From the IMG/VR virus record IMGVR_UViG_3300035698_022389, positions 1-64,000 of that record: a DNA stretch of 64,000 bases; one strand, given 5' to 3'. The stretch comes from a virus. Shown here piece after piece: positions 50,445-58,552 of this stretch. Under the pieces are notes generated by a model that saw only the letters and a program-made list of their open reading frames with translations, was not told the origin of the DNA and did no database searches. The translations under genes and the position numbers were made by a program. How positions within the stretch are numbered: the stretch's first letter is position 1; each line of letters opens with the position of its first letter.

Positions 50445-53400
50445 ATGGCCTTTCCAGGAAAAAACTACAGCCCGCCAGGAGTTTATACTCGAACACTTTT
50501 CGAGAATCCCGTTTCTGGAGCTATTGACAGTTTCAAAATCCCGATTTTCATCGGTGAGGGGAACGAATTTTTAACCCAGAATAATCTGGAGGTCGTTCGG
50601 GGATCATCCCAGAAAGTTGACCAAAAGATTGTAGGTGAAGATGAGGCAGGACGTGCTGTGGTCAGCACTACCCAAGCAGGTGTCATCACATTGGGAGATT
50701 TTAACGGAGTCTTGGACACGATTCAAGTCCGTAAATACCCCATTGTAGATGGGCAAGGCTCGGGTGTAACTACGAACAGCCGGGCGGATGTGGTAGTTAC
50801 CATCAATAACCAGATTATGGTTGTTCGACAGGTGACTGGGGCTACAGGAGTCGTCAAGTTGGCTCAACCCCCACAAGTTACAGATGAAATCCGTGTTACT
50901 TACTTTTTCAAACGCACGGATACTCTGACTACTGATGATGTCAGTGCCCAAGTCAACCCGAATCCTGCAGTTGTCAGGGGTGTTGATGGTATTGCCGACA
51001 TAGACTCCCCAGTCGGTCAAGAAGGTTCGGTTGGTTCCAGCATAGTCATTGATTTGCATGGGGACATCACGAATGCCTCCGGTCAGGTTGTTGTTCCAGC
51101 TAACAATGTTCTCAATCTAGTGATTGATGGTGTGGCATATGTTATCACCATTGCTCCTCGGAATGATTACACAATGGCTCAAATTGCTGCATCTATTACG
51201 GCAGCTAACAAGGGAACTCTGACTGCTGGTGCTTTCACTAATAATTTTGGTCTTTCGGTACTTTTATTAAATGCTAGTGGTAGCATCGTAGTGAAAGCAG
51301 GCTCAGCTAATGCTCCTTTGGGGCTCATAACTGGTTCTGCAGACACTCGAACTACAACTTTCTATACCTACGAAGGTCCTATCGTTGATGGTTCTAACGG
51401 TGGTGTTGCAACAACAGACCCCGCAAAAGTAGTGGTTAAAGTCAATAACAGTCAGGTCATTCCAGTATCAGTGAATGGAACCACACGGACAGTTACTTTG
51501 TTAGCAGCTCCTAAAGCTGGTTCAACTGTGACCATCCAATACTGGTTTAATGCCTGGCAGGATACCTTTGATTACTTGCTACATAATGGCATCACTGAAA
51601 TTACTCAGTGTGGTGTTGCTCCGGATTCTAAATCTTACATCCAGGATGCTGATTTTGTCCTGAAAGATGATAAGATTGTCTGGGGTACGGCAGCATTGAT
51701 AGCCAGTGGTGTTCATACTACAGGTGCTGTTTTGTTTGGGGAAACCCAAATTACTAGCACCTTGGTAGACAACAAGACATTCCTTTCAGTTTGTACCTCA
51801 GTCGTACAGAGCAGTGGTGGTATCTCCTCTGATAACCGTATGGATTTCACACTTCCTTTCCAACCAACTCTGGGTAATGGACGAAACACCCCCTTGGGTC
51901 AGAGTTTGTTCCAGACGGTTTCCAATGGACGTATTGATCTTCCAACCAACCGCCCTGATGTGGTGGATGTATATTGGGGTTACGATGTTCAGGATGCTCT
52001 CGAAAGAGGTGGGGTGGCTGTAGATAAAGTGGAAGGTATCACTGTTACGTTGGCTGAGGCTGTTCCAGTCGGGGCCACCGTGTTTGCATCCTTCTGGTAC
52101 AATCTCCTGACAGACACTGAATTCACCTTGTCTTGTGTGAACCCCGGAGCTTCAGGCATCGGTACATATACCGTTGAAGATAAAGGTGACAACACTGTCT
52201 ACAGTGCTACATATAACACCAGTACAAAGGGTTCCTCTCTTAATGGTGTGACTCTGGAATTCCCATCAGGTTCTGAATTGACACCCGATCTTCACTTTGA
52301 AGGTTTGTCTGGTGATGATTTTGTTGGGCCTGTTGAAGAAATCGTGACAGTACAGTTTGCTTCTCGTGTAGCAACTCCAGCAAAATGGACGCTGCCTGGG
52401 AACGGACCTTATGAGTTCATTAAAGAGTACTCTGATAGACTCAGGGTTAAACTGCACACTTACGAATCCGTTAGTGCCGCGGGTCTGAATCTTGATAATC
52501 CTTCTGGTAGTGCATCCGTTCCTGGACATGGTGGTGGGTTCTTTGCTTCCATCGTCGGTGATGAAGTGGATTACACAGGTGGAACCAGTGCAACTATTGG
52601 TCAAAGTTATTCTTTGGCAGCTGCTGAAGATTTCTACCTTCAAGTAGATGATGCCAATATTCTGGTGAAAACATCCAGTACAGTAACCAACGTAGATGTT
52701 AGCTACTTTGCAGATGTCATCAACGAAGCTGCCAGCGGTCATCAAGACATAGCCGTAGCAGGTGGTGTTAGCACTATTGAATTGCCGCACACCAAATCCG
52801 ACGTGAATAATTATTACGTTGGCTGGAGAGTGGTTATCGGTAATCATGCTCTTGGTGGAGCAACTCAGGGTCAGTACAAAACTATCACAGCTTATGATGG
52901 AACTGCTTGGATAGCAACTCTGGATTCTGCTTGGGCTGGTGGGGCTGTTGCAGTAGGAACTCCTTACTTCATTTATAACCCTGATGCCCGTTCTACAATG
53001 GTCGGTGCAACAGAGTTTAATGGCCCCGTAACAATCACAGCCTCTGCCCATGACAAACTTAAAGTGGGTTATATTGGTGATGTTGTCGGTACAGAAGGTT
53101 TCGAGATTACATTGGGTGCCGCAGCTTATGCTACCCCAGCTCTCTTGGCTGCCCATATCCAAAGTAGAATTGACACAGCTATTATAGCCCGTGTTTTGAT
53201 CACACCAAATCTGGCTGGTTTCAATATTGAATGTACGGCTAATGCTCAAGCTAAGTTGCAGTTTAAATTGCAGCTTCCAGGGTTAGACAATGCTGGTTAC
53301 ATCCAGTTCCTCGATGCTACCAATGCTCCTGTTGAAGATTTTGCAGTGGTTGCAGGCTTAGATACAGGGGCAGCAATTGGTGACGGTCAGGCAGCTCTCC

Positions 53401-55775
53401 TTCAGGCTCCTATTGCAAGGTCTTACCTTTGCCCATCGGGTACGGGTGACCGCAAACTGTATGACAGACTTATTATTCGTAACCGTCTGTTGCCTGGTGG
53501 TGGTCCTGATAGCAGTATGGATGCTCATGACATCGAATCACAGACTCAGCTTCAAGTTCTGACGGGTAACACCAAAGCAGGACTGGCTTCAGGTTTGTAT
53601 GGAACAGCCAGTCGTTCGGCAACAGTCCGATCTTCTACCGTGAGCGGGCAGGTTGGTTTTATCGGTGGTATGGATGCTGACAGTGAACCCGAGGTCATAT
53701 TCTATGATGGTACTGGGACTGTGGCAGTAAATAATATCTTCAAGTTTGATGTGGATGGAACTCCTGTAGAAGTTATCTTCGATGCTACTGCTACTGGGAC
53801 AGCTACCAATCTTGGTCCAATTTCAGATGATGATTCTGTTTTGGGTCAAATTAAAGTGGCAATGGCAGATGTACCAGGTGCCCCGTTTGGCAACGCAGCC
53901 AACATCGTGAGTACTTTTATCCTACGTCAAGAAGGTGCCGGCTTCCGTATCACAGGTGTTGAAACAAGCTCCCTGTCCAAAGTGTCCGTCAGTAATGGTT
54001 CGGCCAACGGTGTATTGGGTGCTTCTTCAGGGACAGTGGCACTTCGAGAAACTGTATCGGTTAGAAAATTGGCTTCTGCTTTAATGGCAAATCGGCACAG
54101 CAATTTTACCACTTGGATGCTGACTCTTTCTGCTGCTGACCTTTCCTTTTCCCGAGACGGCTTGGCTAATGTTGAAGAAGACAGTGTTGGTGGTCAATTC
54201 CTTTATGTGCAGGATGCTCCGATACTCGTATCCGAATTGGGAACCCAATCTTCGGTCGAAATCAAGAACACCTTGAGCCAAATTGATGATGCTTTAGCAT
54301 ACAACACAGGTCTGAATGCTAAAGATAGTGATGGTGCTTCTGGTGAACCTGCTTTGGACGGATTTTTCGTAAAATCCAGTGTGTCTGATGGTTCAGGTAC
54401 AATCAATGAATCCCAACTTAATCCTTCTGGTGACGGTACGGGTCAAGATGGAATCGTTGGTCAAACTTATCGGGATGAAATTACAGGCTTGGTTTTCACC
54501 CTTCTACCTCGTGGTTGGAGTACAAATCCAAATGGTCCGTGGCTTCAGTACCCAACAGGTGCTAACTCTACATTCCGTATTCAGATCAGCGGAACTTTCT
54601 TGACGGATGCCAATATCCCTCATAATGCTTTCAATGGTGTGGAACTGACTGTAGCTAACACTGTTGATGTTGGTGTCAGTGACACTGCCTTGGTTGAAAC
54701 CTTCAAACGTGGGGGTAATGAACCATCTATCGGTGACTTGTACTATACATCGTACATTTACCAGAAACAGGACTTCACAACGACGTTCTACACTAAGATG
54801 AGTTCCATCGAACAAGCTTATGGGAATATTGGTGTAGATGCTCCGTTAACAATGGCATCAGATTTAGCTGTGTTGAATGGTGCTGTCCTATTGGGTCTAA
54901 AACAAGTCCCTCGGGAATCAGGTGAGCCTTATGCTAGCCTGACAACGTACAGGGACGCCATTCAGGAGCTGGAAGGTACTTTGCCTGGGTTCGTTAACCC
55001 TGACATTATTACTCCACTTCGTGGTGATTCTACGGACTTGTATCAGTATCTGAAACAATCTAATGAACTGATGTCCTCTATTCGGTATAAGTCTGAAAGG
55101 ACTTCTATCATAGGTATGGCCGCAGGTTCCTTGCCTGAAGCATGTGGTAACTTGGCACAAGCCCTTGAAAATACTCGTATGCGACTGGTTTACCCTGATG
55201 TTGCAGTGGTTTCTATCACGGATGCCTTGGGGAACAGCACAGATGAGTTAATGGATGGTCCCATGTTAGCAGCAATGCTGGTAGGTTCTGTTGTCAGTCC
55301 AAATCTTGATGTGGCAACACCATGGACAGGCCGACGATTGGTTGGTGTCCAACAGCTCGGACGTATCCTTGATGCAGTAGAGCAGAATCTGCTGGCCACG
55401 AAAGGTGTTACCGTGTTGGAAGACAAACCTCCGTTTATTCGTGTACGTCATGGTTTGACAACTGACATGACTAATGTCTTGACCAAGCTGCCGACTATTG
55501 TGTTGATTGCAGATGAAGTCCAACGTCAGTCACGACAGCTTTTGGAGAACTTCATAGGTATCAAATTCTTGCCTGGTATCCTGTCACAGATTGAAGGTCG
55601 GATGGCAATGTTGATGAAGCAACTGGTAGCTGCTCAAATCATCACGGCTTACACAGGCATTAAAGCATCTACACAGGCAGATGATCCTACATCTGCCGAA
55701 ATTGCTGCTTACTATGCACCGGTTTTTCCATTATTATATCTGCTCTTGACCTTTCACCTCCGTTCCAGCTTATAG
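50445..55775 (+). CDS. Giant contractile tail sheath protein (1,776 aa)
   Basis: The N-terminus (FPGKNYSPPGVYTRT) and the C-terminal ~150 residues are typical of phage tail sheaths: GVTVLEDKPPFIRVRHGLTTD, ITAYTGIKASTQADDPTSAE and VFPLLYLLLTFHL. The usual length is 450-700 residues. Here the extra ~1,100 residues are multiple beta-rich insert domains (repeated patterns such as TVTIQYWFNAWQ, EIRVTYFFKR, TVFASFWYN), likely decorating the outside of the tail. The C-terminal polymerisation/contraction core appears intact. It makes the phage a myovirus. Confidence 0.88.
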   Translation: MAFPGKNYSPPGVYTRTLFENPVSGAIDSFKIPIFIGEGNEFLTQNNLEVVRGSSQKVDQKIVGEDEAGRAVVSTTQAGVITLGDFNGVLDTIQVRKYPIVDGQGSGVTTNSRADVVVTINNQIMVVRQVTGATGVVKLAQPPQVTDEIRVTYFFKRTDTLTTDDVSAQVNPNPAVVRGVDGIADIDSPVGQEGSVGSSIVIDLHGDITNASGQVVVPANNVLNLVIDGVAYVITIAPRNDYTMAQIAASITAANKGTLTAGAFTNNFGLSVLLLNASGSIVVKAGSANAPLGLITGSADTRTTTFYTYEGPIVDGSNGGVATTDPAKVVVKVNNSQVIPVSVNGTTRTVTLLAAPKAGSTVTIQYWFNAWQDTFDYLLHNGITEITQCGVAPDSKSYIQDADFVLKDDKIVWGTAALIASGVHTTGAVLFGETQITSTLVDNKTFLSVCTSVVQSSGGISSDNRMDFTLPFQPTLGNGRNTPLGQSLFQTVSNGRIDLPTNRPDVVDVYWGYDVQDALERGGVAVDKVEGITVTLAEAVPVGATVFASFWYNLLTDTEFTLSCVNPGASGIGTYTVEDKGDNTVYSATYNTSTKGSSLNGVTLEFPSGSELTPDLHFEGLSGDDFVGPVEEIVTVQFASRVATPAKWTLPGNGPYEFIKEYSDRLRVKLHTYESVSAAGLNLDNPSGSASVPGHGGGFFASIVGDEVDYTGGTSATIGQSYSLAAAEDFYLQVDDANILVKTSSTVTNVDVSYFADVINEAASGHQDIAVAGGVSTIELPHTKSDVNNYYVGWRVVIGNHALGGATQGQYKTITAYDGTAWIATLDSAWAGGAVAVGTPYFIYNPDARSTMVGATEFNGPVTITASAHDKLKVGYIGDVVGTEGFEITLGAAAYATPALLAAHIQSRIDTAIIARVLITPNLAGFNIECTANAQAKLQFKLQLPGLDNAGYIQFLDATNAPVEDFAVVAGLDTGAAIGDGQAALLQAPIARSYLCPSGTGDRKLYDRLIIRNRLLPGGGPDSSMDAHDIESQTQLQVLTGNTKAGLASGLYGTASRSATVRSSTVSGQVGFIGGMDADSEPEVIFYDGTGTVAVNNIFKFDVDGTPVEVIFDATATGTATNLGPISDDDSVLGQIKVAMADVPGAPFGNAANIVSTFILRQEGAGFRITGVETSSLSKVSVSNGSANGVLGASSGTVALRETVSVRKLASALMANRHSNFTTWMLTLSAADLSFSRDGLANVEEDSVGGQFLYVQDAPILVSELGTQSSVEIKNTLSQIDDALAYNTGLNAKDSDGASGEPALDGFFVKSSVSDGSGTINESQLNPSGDGTGQDGIVGQTYRDEITGLVFTLLPRGWSTNPNGPWLQYPTGANSTFRIQISGTFLTDANIPHNAFNGVELTVANTVDVGVSDTALVETFKRGGNEPSIGDLYYTSYIYQKQDFTTTFYTKMSSIEQAYGNIGVDAPLTMASDLAVLNGAVLLGLKQVPRESGEPYASLTTYRDAIQELEGTLPGFVNPDIITPLRGDSTDLYQYLKQSNELMSSIRYKSERTSIIGMAAGSLPEACGNLAQALENTRMRLVYPDVAVVSITDALGNSTDELMDGPMLAAMLVGSVVSPNLDVATPWTGRRLVGVQQLGRILDAVEQNLLATKGVTVLEDKPPFIRVRHGLTTDMTNVLTKLPTIVLIADEVQRQSRQLLENFIGIKFLPGILSQIEGRMAMLMKQLVAAQIITAYTGIKASTQADDPTSAEIAAYYAPVFPLLYLLLTFHLRSSL

Positions 55776-55818
55776 GTCAGTGATTTCAGGTACTTACAAA
55801 CCTGAGTGACACAACTTG

Positions 55819-55860
55819 AAAACCTTCTTGGGTCTTGGTATTCTGACTCAAGGAGGTTTT
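55819..55860 (+). terminator. Long hairpin after the sheath gene
   Basis: AAAACCTTCTTGGGT (55819-55833) pairs with ACTCAAGGAGGTTTT (55846-55860), a 15-bp stem with G-U pairs, followed by CTT. It can act as a terminator. It also buries the AGGAGG site of a tiny downstream reading frame. Confidence 0.7.
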
Positions 55861-55863
55861 CTT

Positions 55864-55990
55864 ATGGGTGGTCCAAAATCAAAAGCAACCAAAGAAGAAA
55901 AATTACGGTAGCATTTCACACAGAGGAGCTTTATGATAATGTTGATTATCATAAAGGTCGGTTGGTGCAGGCGGGCATTCTTTCAAGATA
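55864..55990 (+). CDS. Possible tiny peptide gene, perhaps frameshifted
   Basis: Behind CAAGGAGG (55849-55856) an ATG opens MGGPKSKATKEEKLR and a stop (55909-55911). One base back, the frame continues with a protein-like stretch VAFHTEELYDNVDYHKGRLV...LSR to 55991. Either this is a 15-residue basic peptide, a small gene broken by a one-base change, or a -1 frameshift product across GAAGAAAAATTACGG. Low certainty. Confidence 0.35.
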
Positions 55991-56022
55991 AAACCCCCTG
56001 GGAATATTCCCAGGGGGTTTTT
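55991..56022 (+). terminator. Bidirectional terminator between convergent genes
   Basis: A perfect palindrome centred on GGAATATTCC with AACCCCC/GGGGGTT arms, T-rich on one side and A-rich on the other. It separates the + strand tail genes from the single minus-strand gene and can stop transcription from both sides. Confidence 0.9.
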
Positions 56023-56038
56023 GGTCTCCAATTGAGTT

Positions 56039-57352
56039 TTATTTACCGAAGCCTACTTCTTTCAGTTGTTTTTGCAGTTGTTTTTGCATCTGCTTTTTTG
56101 AAGCTTGGACGGCTTCCACACTTTTTGCAAGGCCTAGTGTTATCGCATGTGTGATTATCTCTGCACGAGTATATCCTGTGTTTTTTTCTAGCAGCTTGAT
56201 CTTTTCATGGGTGTCCAGAGTAAGTCCCATTGTGATTTCTGGACGAGGTTTCGTAATAGGGGTAGTCATATCAAGGATAGCCACGGCAGGTTTTACGACA
56301 GGAACCACGAGGGATTTCACGACAGGAACCACGATGGATTTCACGGTGGGTTCTAGTTTGAGGCTTTTTTTCGGGATCATAGCTACGTTGGACAAATTTT
56401 TGTTGTGCATCCATATCACAAACTCCTTTAATGCTGAGTGTACTGAATGCATTGTTGAGTCAGCGTATCTTAATTGTATAACATTGAAATGTTGTACAAT
56501 TGAGTTGCCTGTGATGTCCTTAATTTTAGTGTCTTTTCCTACCGTTTCCATGAAATCAAGAATTCTTGATTTGTGTTTTTTGATGTTGGCTGGTCTAGTT
56601 TTTTTGACTCTGACAGGCAGATCCCTGAAATATGCTTTGATCACAGCTTGCAGAGTGATCTCTGGCACTGTAACCGGGGCAATGGCATCGGCTTGAGCAG
56701 TATCGGCCTTGCCTTCGGTTGTGGCTGTAGCGTCGGCAGCAGTGGTAATTTTATCCTTTTTTGAGGTAAATTGGAATGTGATTTTTCTTTGTTCGTTGTT
56801 AGTGTTTTTTGGTCCCATGATTTTTTTTACATCTCCGTTATTAATAAGTTGTGTGATACCTTTTTGTGCATCCTCTTCTGAGATTTTGAAAAAGGCTGTT
56901 ATATCGTTAAGTTCTGGGGTTTTGGGGTATCTGTGACCTTTTTTCACCCCGTTGGAACAAAAACGGATATAATTTTTAATAATTTGTTTTTGCCATGAAT
57001 TTTTGAAATCGGGTGTGAACGGGTCGATTGCATAACATGCCCCGAAACAAACCCTTGCAATACGCCCACGTAGAAACGATGAGGGTTTATATTCAAGTTT
57101 TGAATCCTTTATTTCAGTGTCGATAAATTCTTTTGAGGTTAGCAATTGCATATAACTTTCTAGCTCTTTAACTCGTACCGTCCGATACCAATTTTTTGAC
57201 AATTTATCCCCTAGTGATTTTTCTTTTTTCTTTTTTTCTTTTTTTAGCATATTGTGAATTTGCTGGCTTGAAAATCTTTCCCCAAATGAGTCTCCTGCAT
57301 TAAGGATTACGGACATAATTTCGAAACTTTGTCGGTTTAAATCTTTTCTCAT
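56039..57352 (-). CDS. DNA-binding protein with integrase-like core-binding domain and ribbon-helix-helix (437 aa)
   Basis: The only clear minus-strand gene. The N-terminal ~200 residues look like winged-helix modules (LNRQSFEIMSVILNAGDSFGERFSSQQIHNML). Residues ~245-325 resemble the N-terminal SAM-like core-binding domain of tyrosine recombinases (TRPANIKKHKSRILDFMETVGKDTKIKDIT...SALKEFVIWMHNKNLS), but no catalytic R-HxR-Y domain follows. The C-terminal ~45 residues (ITMGLTLDTHEKIKLLEKNTGYTRAEIITHAI) fit a ribbon-helix-helix. A short repeat, VKSIVVPVVKSLVVPVVK, links them. Probably a regulator or DNA-bridging protein. Ribosome site AAAAGGAC. Confidence 0.68.
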   Translation of the reverse strand: MRKDLNRQSFEIMSVILNAGDSFGERFSSQQIHNMLKKEKKKKEKSLGDKLSKNWYRTVRVKELESYMQLLTSKEFIDTEIKDSKLEYKPSSFLRGRIARVCFGACYAIDPFTPDFKNSWQKQIIKNYIRFCSNGVKKGHRYPKTPELNDITAFFKISEEDAQKGITQLINNGDVKKIMGPKNTNNEQRKITFQFTSKKDKITTAADATATTEGKADTAQADAIAPVTVPEITLQAVIKAYFRDLPVRVKKTRPANIKKHKSRILDFMETVGKDTKIKDITGNSIVQHFNVIQLRYADSTMHSVHSALKEFVIWMHNKNLSNVAMIPKKSLKLEPTVKSIVVPVVKSLVVPVVKPAVAILDMTTPITKPRPEITMGLTLDTHEKIKLLEKNTGYTRAEIITHAITLGLAKSVEAVQASKKQMQKQLQKQLKEVGFGK

Positions 57353-57428
57353 TTTTTTAGTCCTTTTATTTTAAGTCCAAAAATTGGTCATGTCTATTAG
57401 TCATAAGGTCTTAGTCATAAGGTCTTAG
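57353..57428. repeat. 14-bp tandem repeats next to the TnpB remnant
   Basis: TTAGTCATAAGGTC occurs at 57397-57410 and 57411-57424, with a third, partial copy running into the element end at 57425. They repeat the terminal bases of the element right end. Nothing else was seen in this gap. Confidence 0.8.
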
Positions 57429-57775
57429 TCATAAGGGATTTGAACTGTTAACCCTACTGGTTAACAATGGCCCTTTTCTTGCTTCATAGATAATAGTTTC
57501 GTCCTTGCTTGCCCAAAGGGCATTGCAGTGACCTGAGCTCTCATCTCCACAAGCATTTATCCTCTCTGAATGACTTTCAGCGAGTTGTTTTAATTTAATT
57601 GAAGCATTTAAATCACAATCCATCTTTAACCCACACTCCAAACATTCATAAACCCGTTCCTATAATGTCAGGTCCTTTTTGACAGGTCCTTTTTGACATT
57701 ACCACATCCTGAACAAGTTTTGGAACTCGGGTAAAACCGATCGGCCTTAATTACTTCTACCCGCAAAAAAATATA
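57425..57775 (-). mobile_element. tnpB: Second TnpB element remnant (3' half and right end), minus strand
   Basis: On the minus strand the text reads VIKADRFYPSSKTCSGCGNV, then, after a break, RVYECLECGLKMDCDLNASI and KLKQLAESHSERINACG: the C-terminal zinc region of TnpB. It is disrupted by a duplicated 14-bp unit (57670-57683 and 57684-57697) and an in-frame stop. The end TTCAAATCCCTTATGACTA resembles the right end of the first element. Hairpins equivalent to those of the first copy are kept (GTTAACC/GGTTAAC, 57447-57465; TGCCC/GGGCA near 57512). The 5' half is absent. Confidence 0.82.
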
Positions 57776-57864
57776 TTATCCAAACAAAATAAAAAAATAA
57801 TAAAAAAATGTTTTAACTTGACAGTAATGTGACACCTAATGTAGTATATTTTTAGGAGGTACTT
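57776..57864 (+). promoter_or_regulatory. Promoter region of the MerR-like gene
   Basis: TTGACA (57818-57823) and TAGTAT (57842-57847) are separated by 18 bases, slightly long as in MerR-controlled promoters. The AT-rich upstream part (A and T runs at 57768-57812) may act as an UP element. AGGAGG near 57853 is the ribosome site. Autoregulation is inferred. Confidence 0.5.
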
Positions 57865-58551
57865 ATGGATTACATTTATTTTTTACATGATCGTACATCT
57901 AATGCTATCAAAATTGGATGCTCAAAATATCCAGAACAACGGATGAGGGAAATTCAAATAATGATTCCTGGTGATGCCTTTCCTTTGAGGTATGTTGAAG
58001 TGGCTGGGAATGGGTTTGATGTTGAGCGTACTTTACATATGAAGTTTCGGGGGATTCGGATAAAAGGAGAGTGGTTTAAAGCAACACCTGAGCTTTTGGA
58101 TTTTGCTGAATCAGGAGTTCTTCCTAATTCTACAAAAGTTGAAGTAGTTTTAACACCTTCAACTCGTGTGTCTGTCCCACGGTTATCTTTGAAAGAGCTA
58201 ACTGCTCAAACAAAGGTGGCAGCTAGGACTGTCCGTTATTATGTTTCTGAGGGGTTACTAAAACCTCCTGTTACTTCGGGGAAGTACGCTAAATATACAG
58301 AGGAGCATATTAAAACTATTAATGATATTCAAAACATGCAAGAGGAAGGGATGTCTTTGGGAGAGATAAGACAACGAATTTCACCTGCGGAGTTAGTTAT
58401 AGATATTCACAAGAAAAGGGCAACCTGTGTTACTCCTGTTGTAGGAGTGAAAATGATAATTGATGAAGATGTCCCATCACATATCAGTCATGCATTTATT
58501 AAGGCTGTGGTAGATGCAGCCAAGACATTACCAACATACAAAGGAGATTGA
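57865..58551 (+). CDS. T5orf172 (GIY-YIG-like) - MerR HTH fusion regulator (228 aa)
   Basis: Residues 1-~90 match the T5orf172/MUG113 domain: YIYFLHDRTSNAIKIGCSKYPEQRMREIQ, then VERTLHMKFRGIRIKGEWF. Residues ~110-175 are a MerR-type DNA-binding domain: LSLKELTAQTKVAARTVRYYVSEGLLKPP, then YTEEHIKTINDIQNMQEEGMSLGEI. The C-terminal ~45 residues are unknown. It stops just before the VIT-VWA gene and likely regulates it. The combination of a GIY-YIG-type fold with MerR is not one I know as standard. Confidence 0.8.
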   Translation: MDYIYFLHDRTSNAIKIGCSKYPEQRMREIQIMIPGDAFPLRYVEVAGNGFDVERTLHMKFRGIRIKGEWFKATPELLDFAESGVLPNSTKVEVVLTPSTRVSVPRLSLKELTAQTKVAARTVRYYVSEGLLKPPVTSGKYAKYTEEHIKTINDIQNMQEEGMSLGEIRQRISPAELVIDIHKKRATCVTPVVGVKMIIDEDVPSHISHAFIKAVVDAAKTLPTYKGD

Positions 58552-58552
58552 A

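Noticed and set aside
52266-53249. 327-codon minus-strand frame inside the sheath gene
   Set aside because: Antisense shadow of a repetitive Thr/Val/Gly coding region; Ser/Cys-rich text with no family resemblance or ribosome site.
55933-56154. Hydrophobic + strand frame after the sheath gene
   Set aside because: It runs through the bidirectional terminator and overlaps the end of the real minus-strand gene; the hydrophobicity is a by-product of T-rich DNA.
56151-56936. Long + strand frames opposite the minus-strand DNA-binding gene
   Set aside because: The minus strand frame is longer, has a ribosome site and recognisable domains; the + frames have none.
57397-57438. 14-bp direct repeats as a CRISPR or replication-origin iteron array
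   Set aside because: Only two full copies and one partial copy, contiguous, derived from the end of the TnpB remnant.
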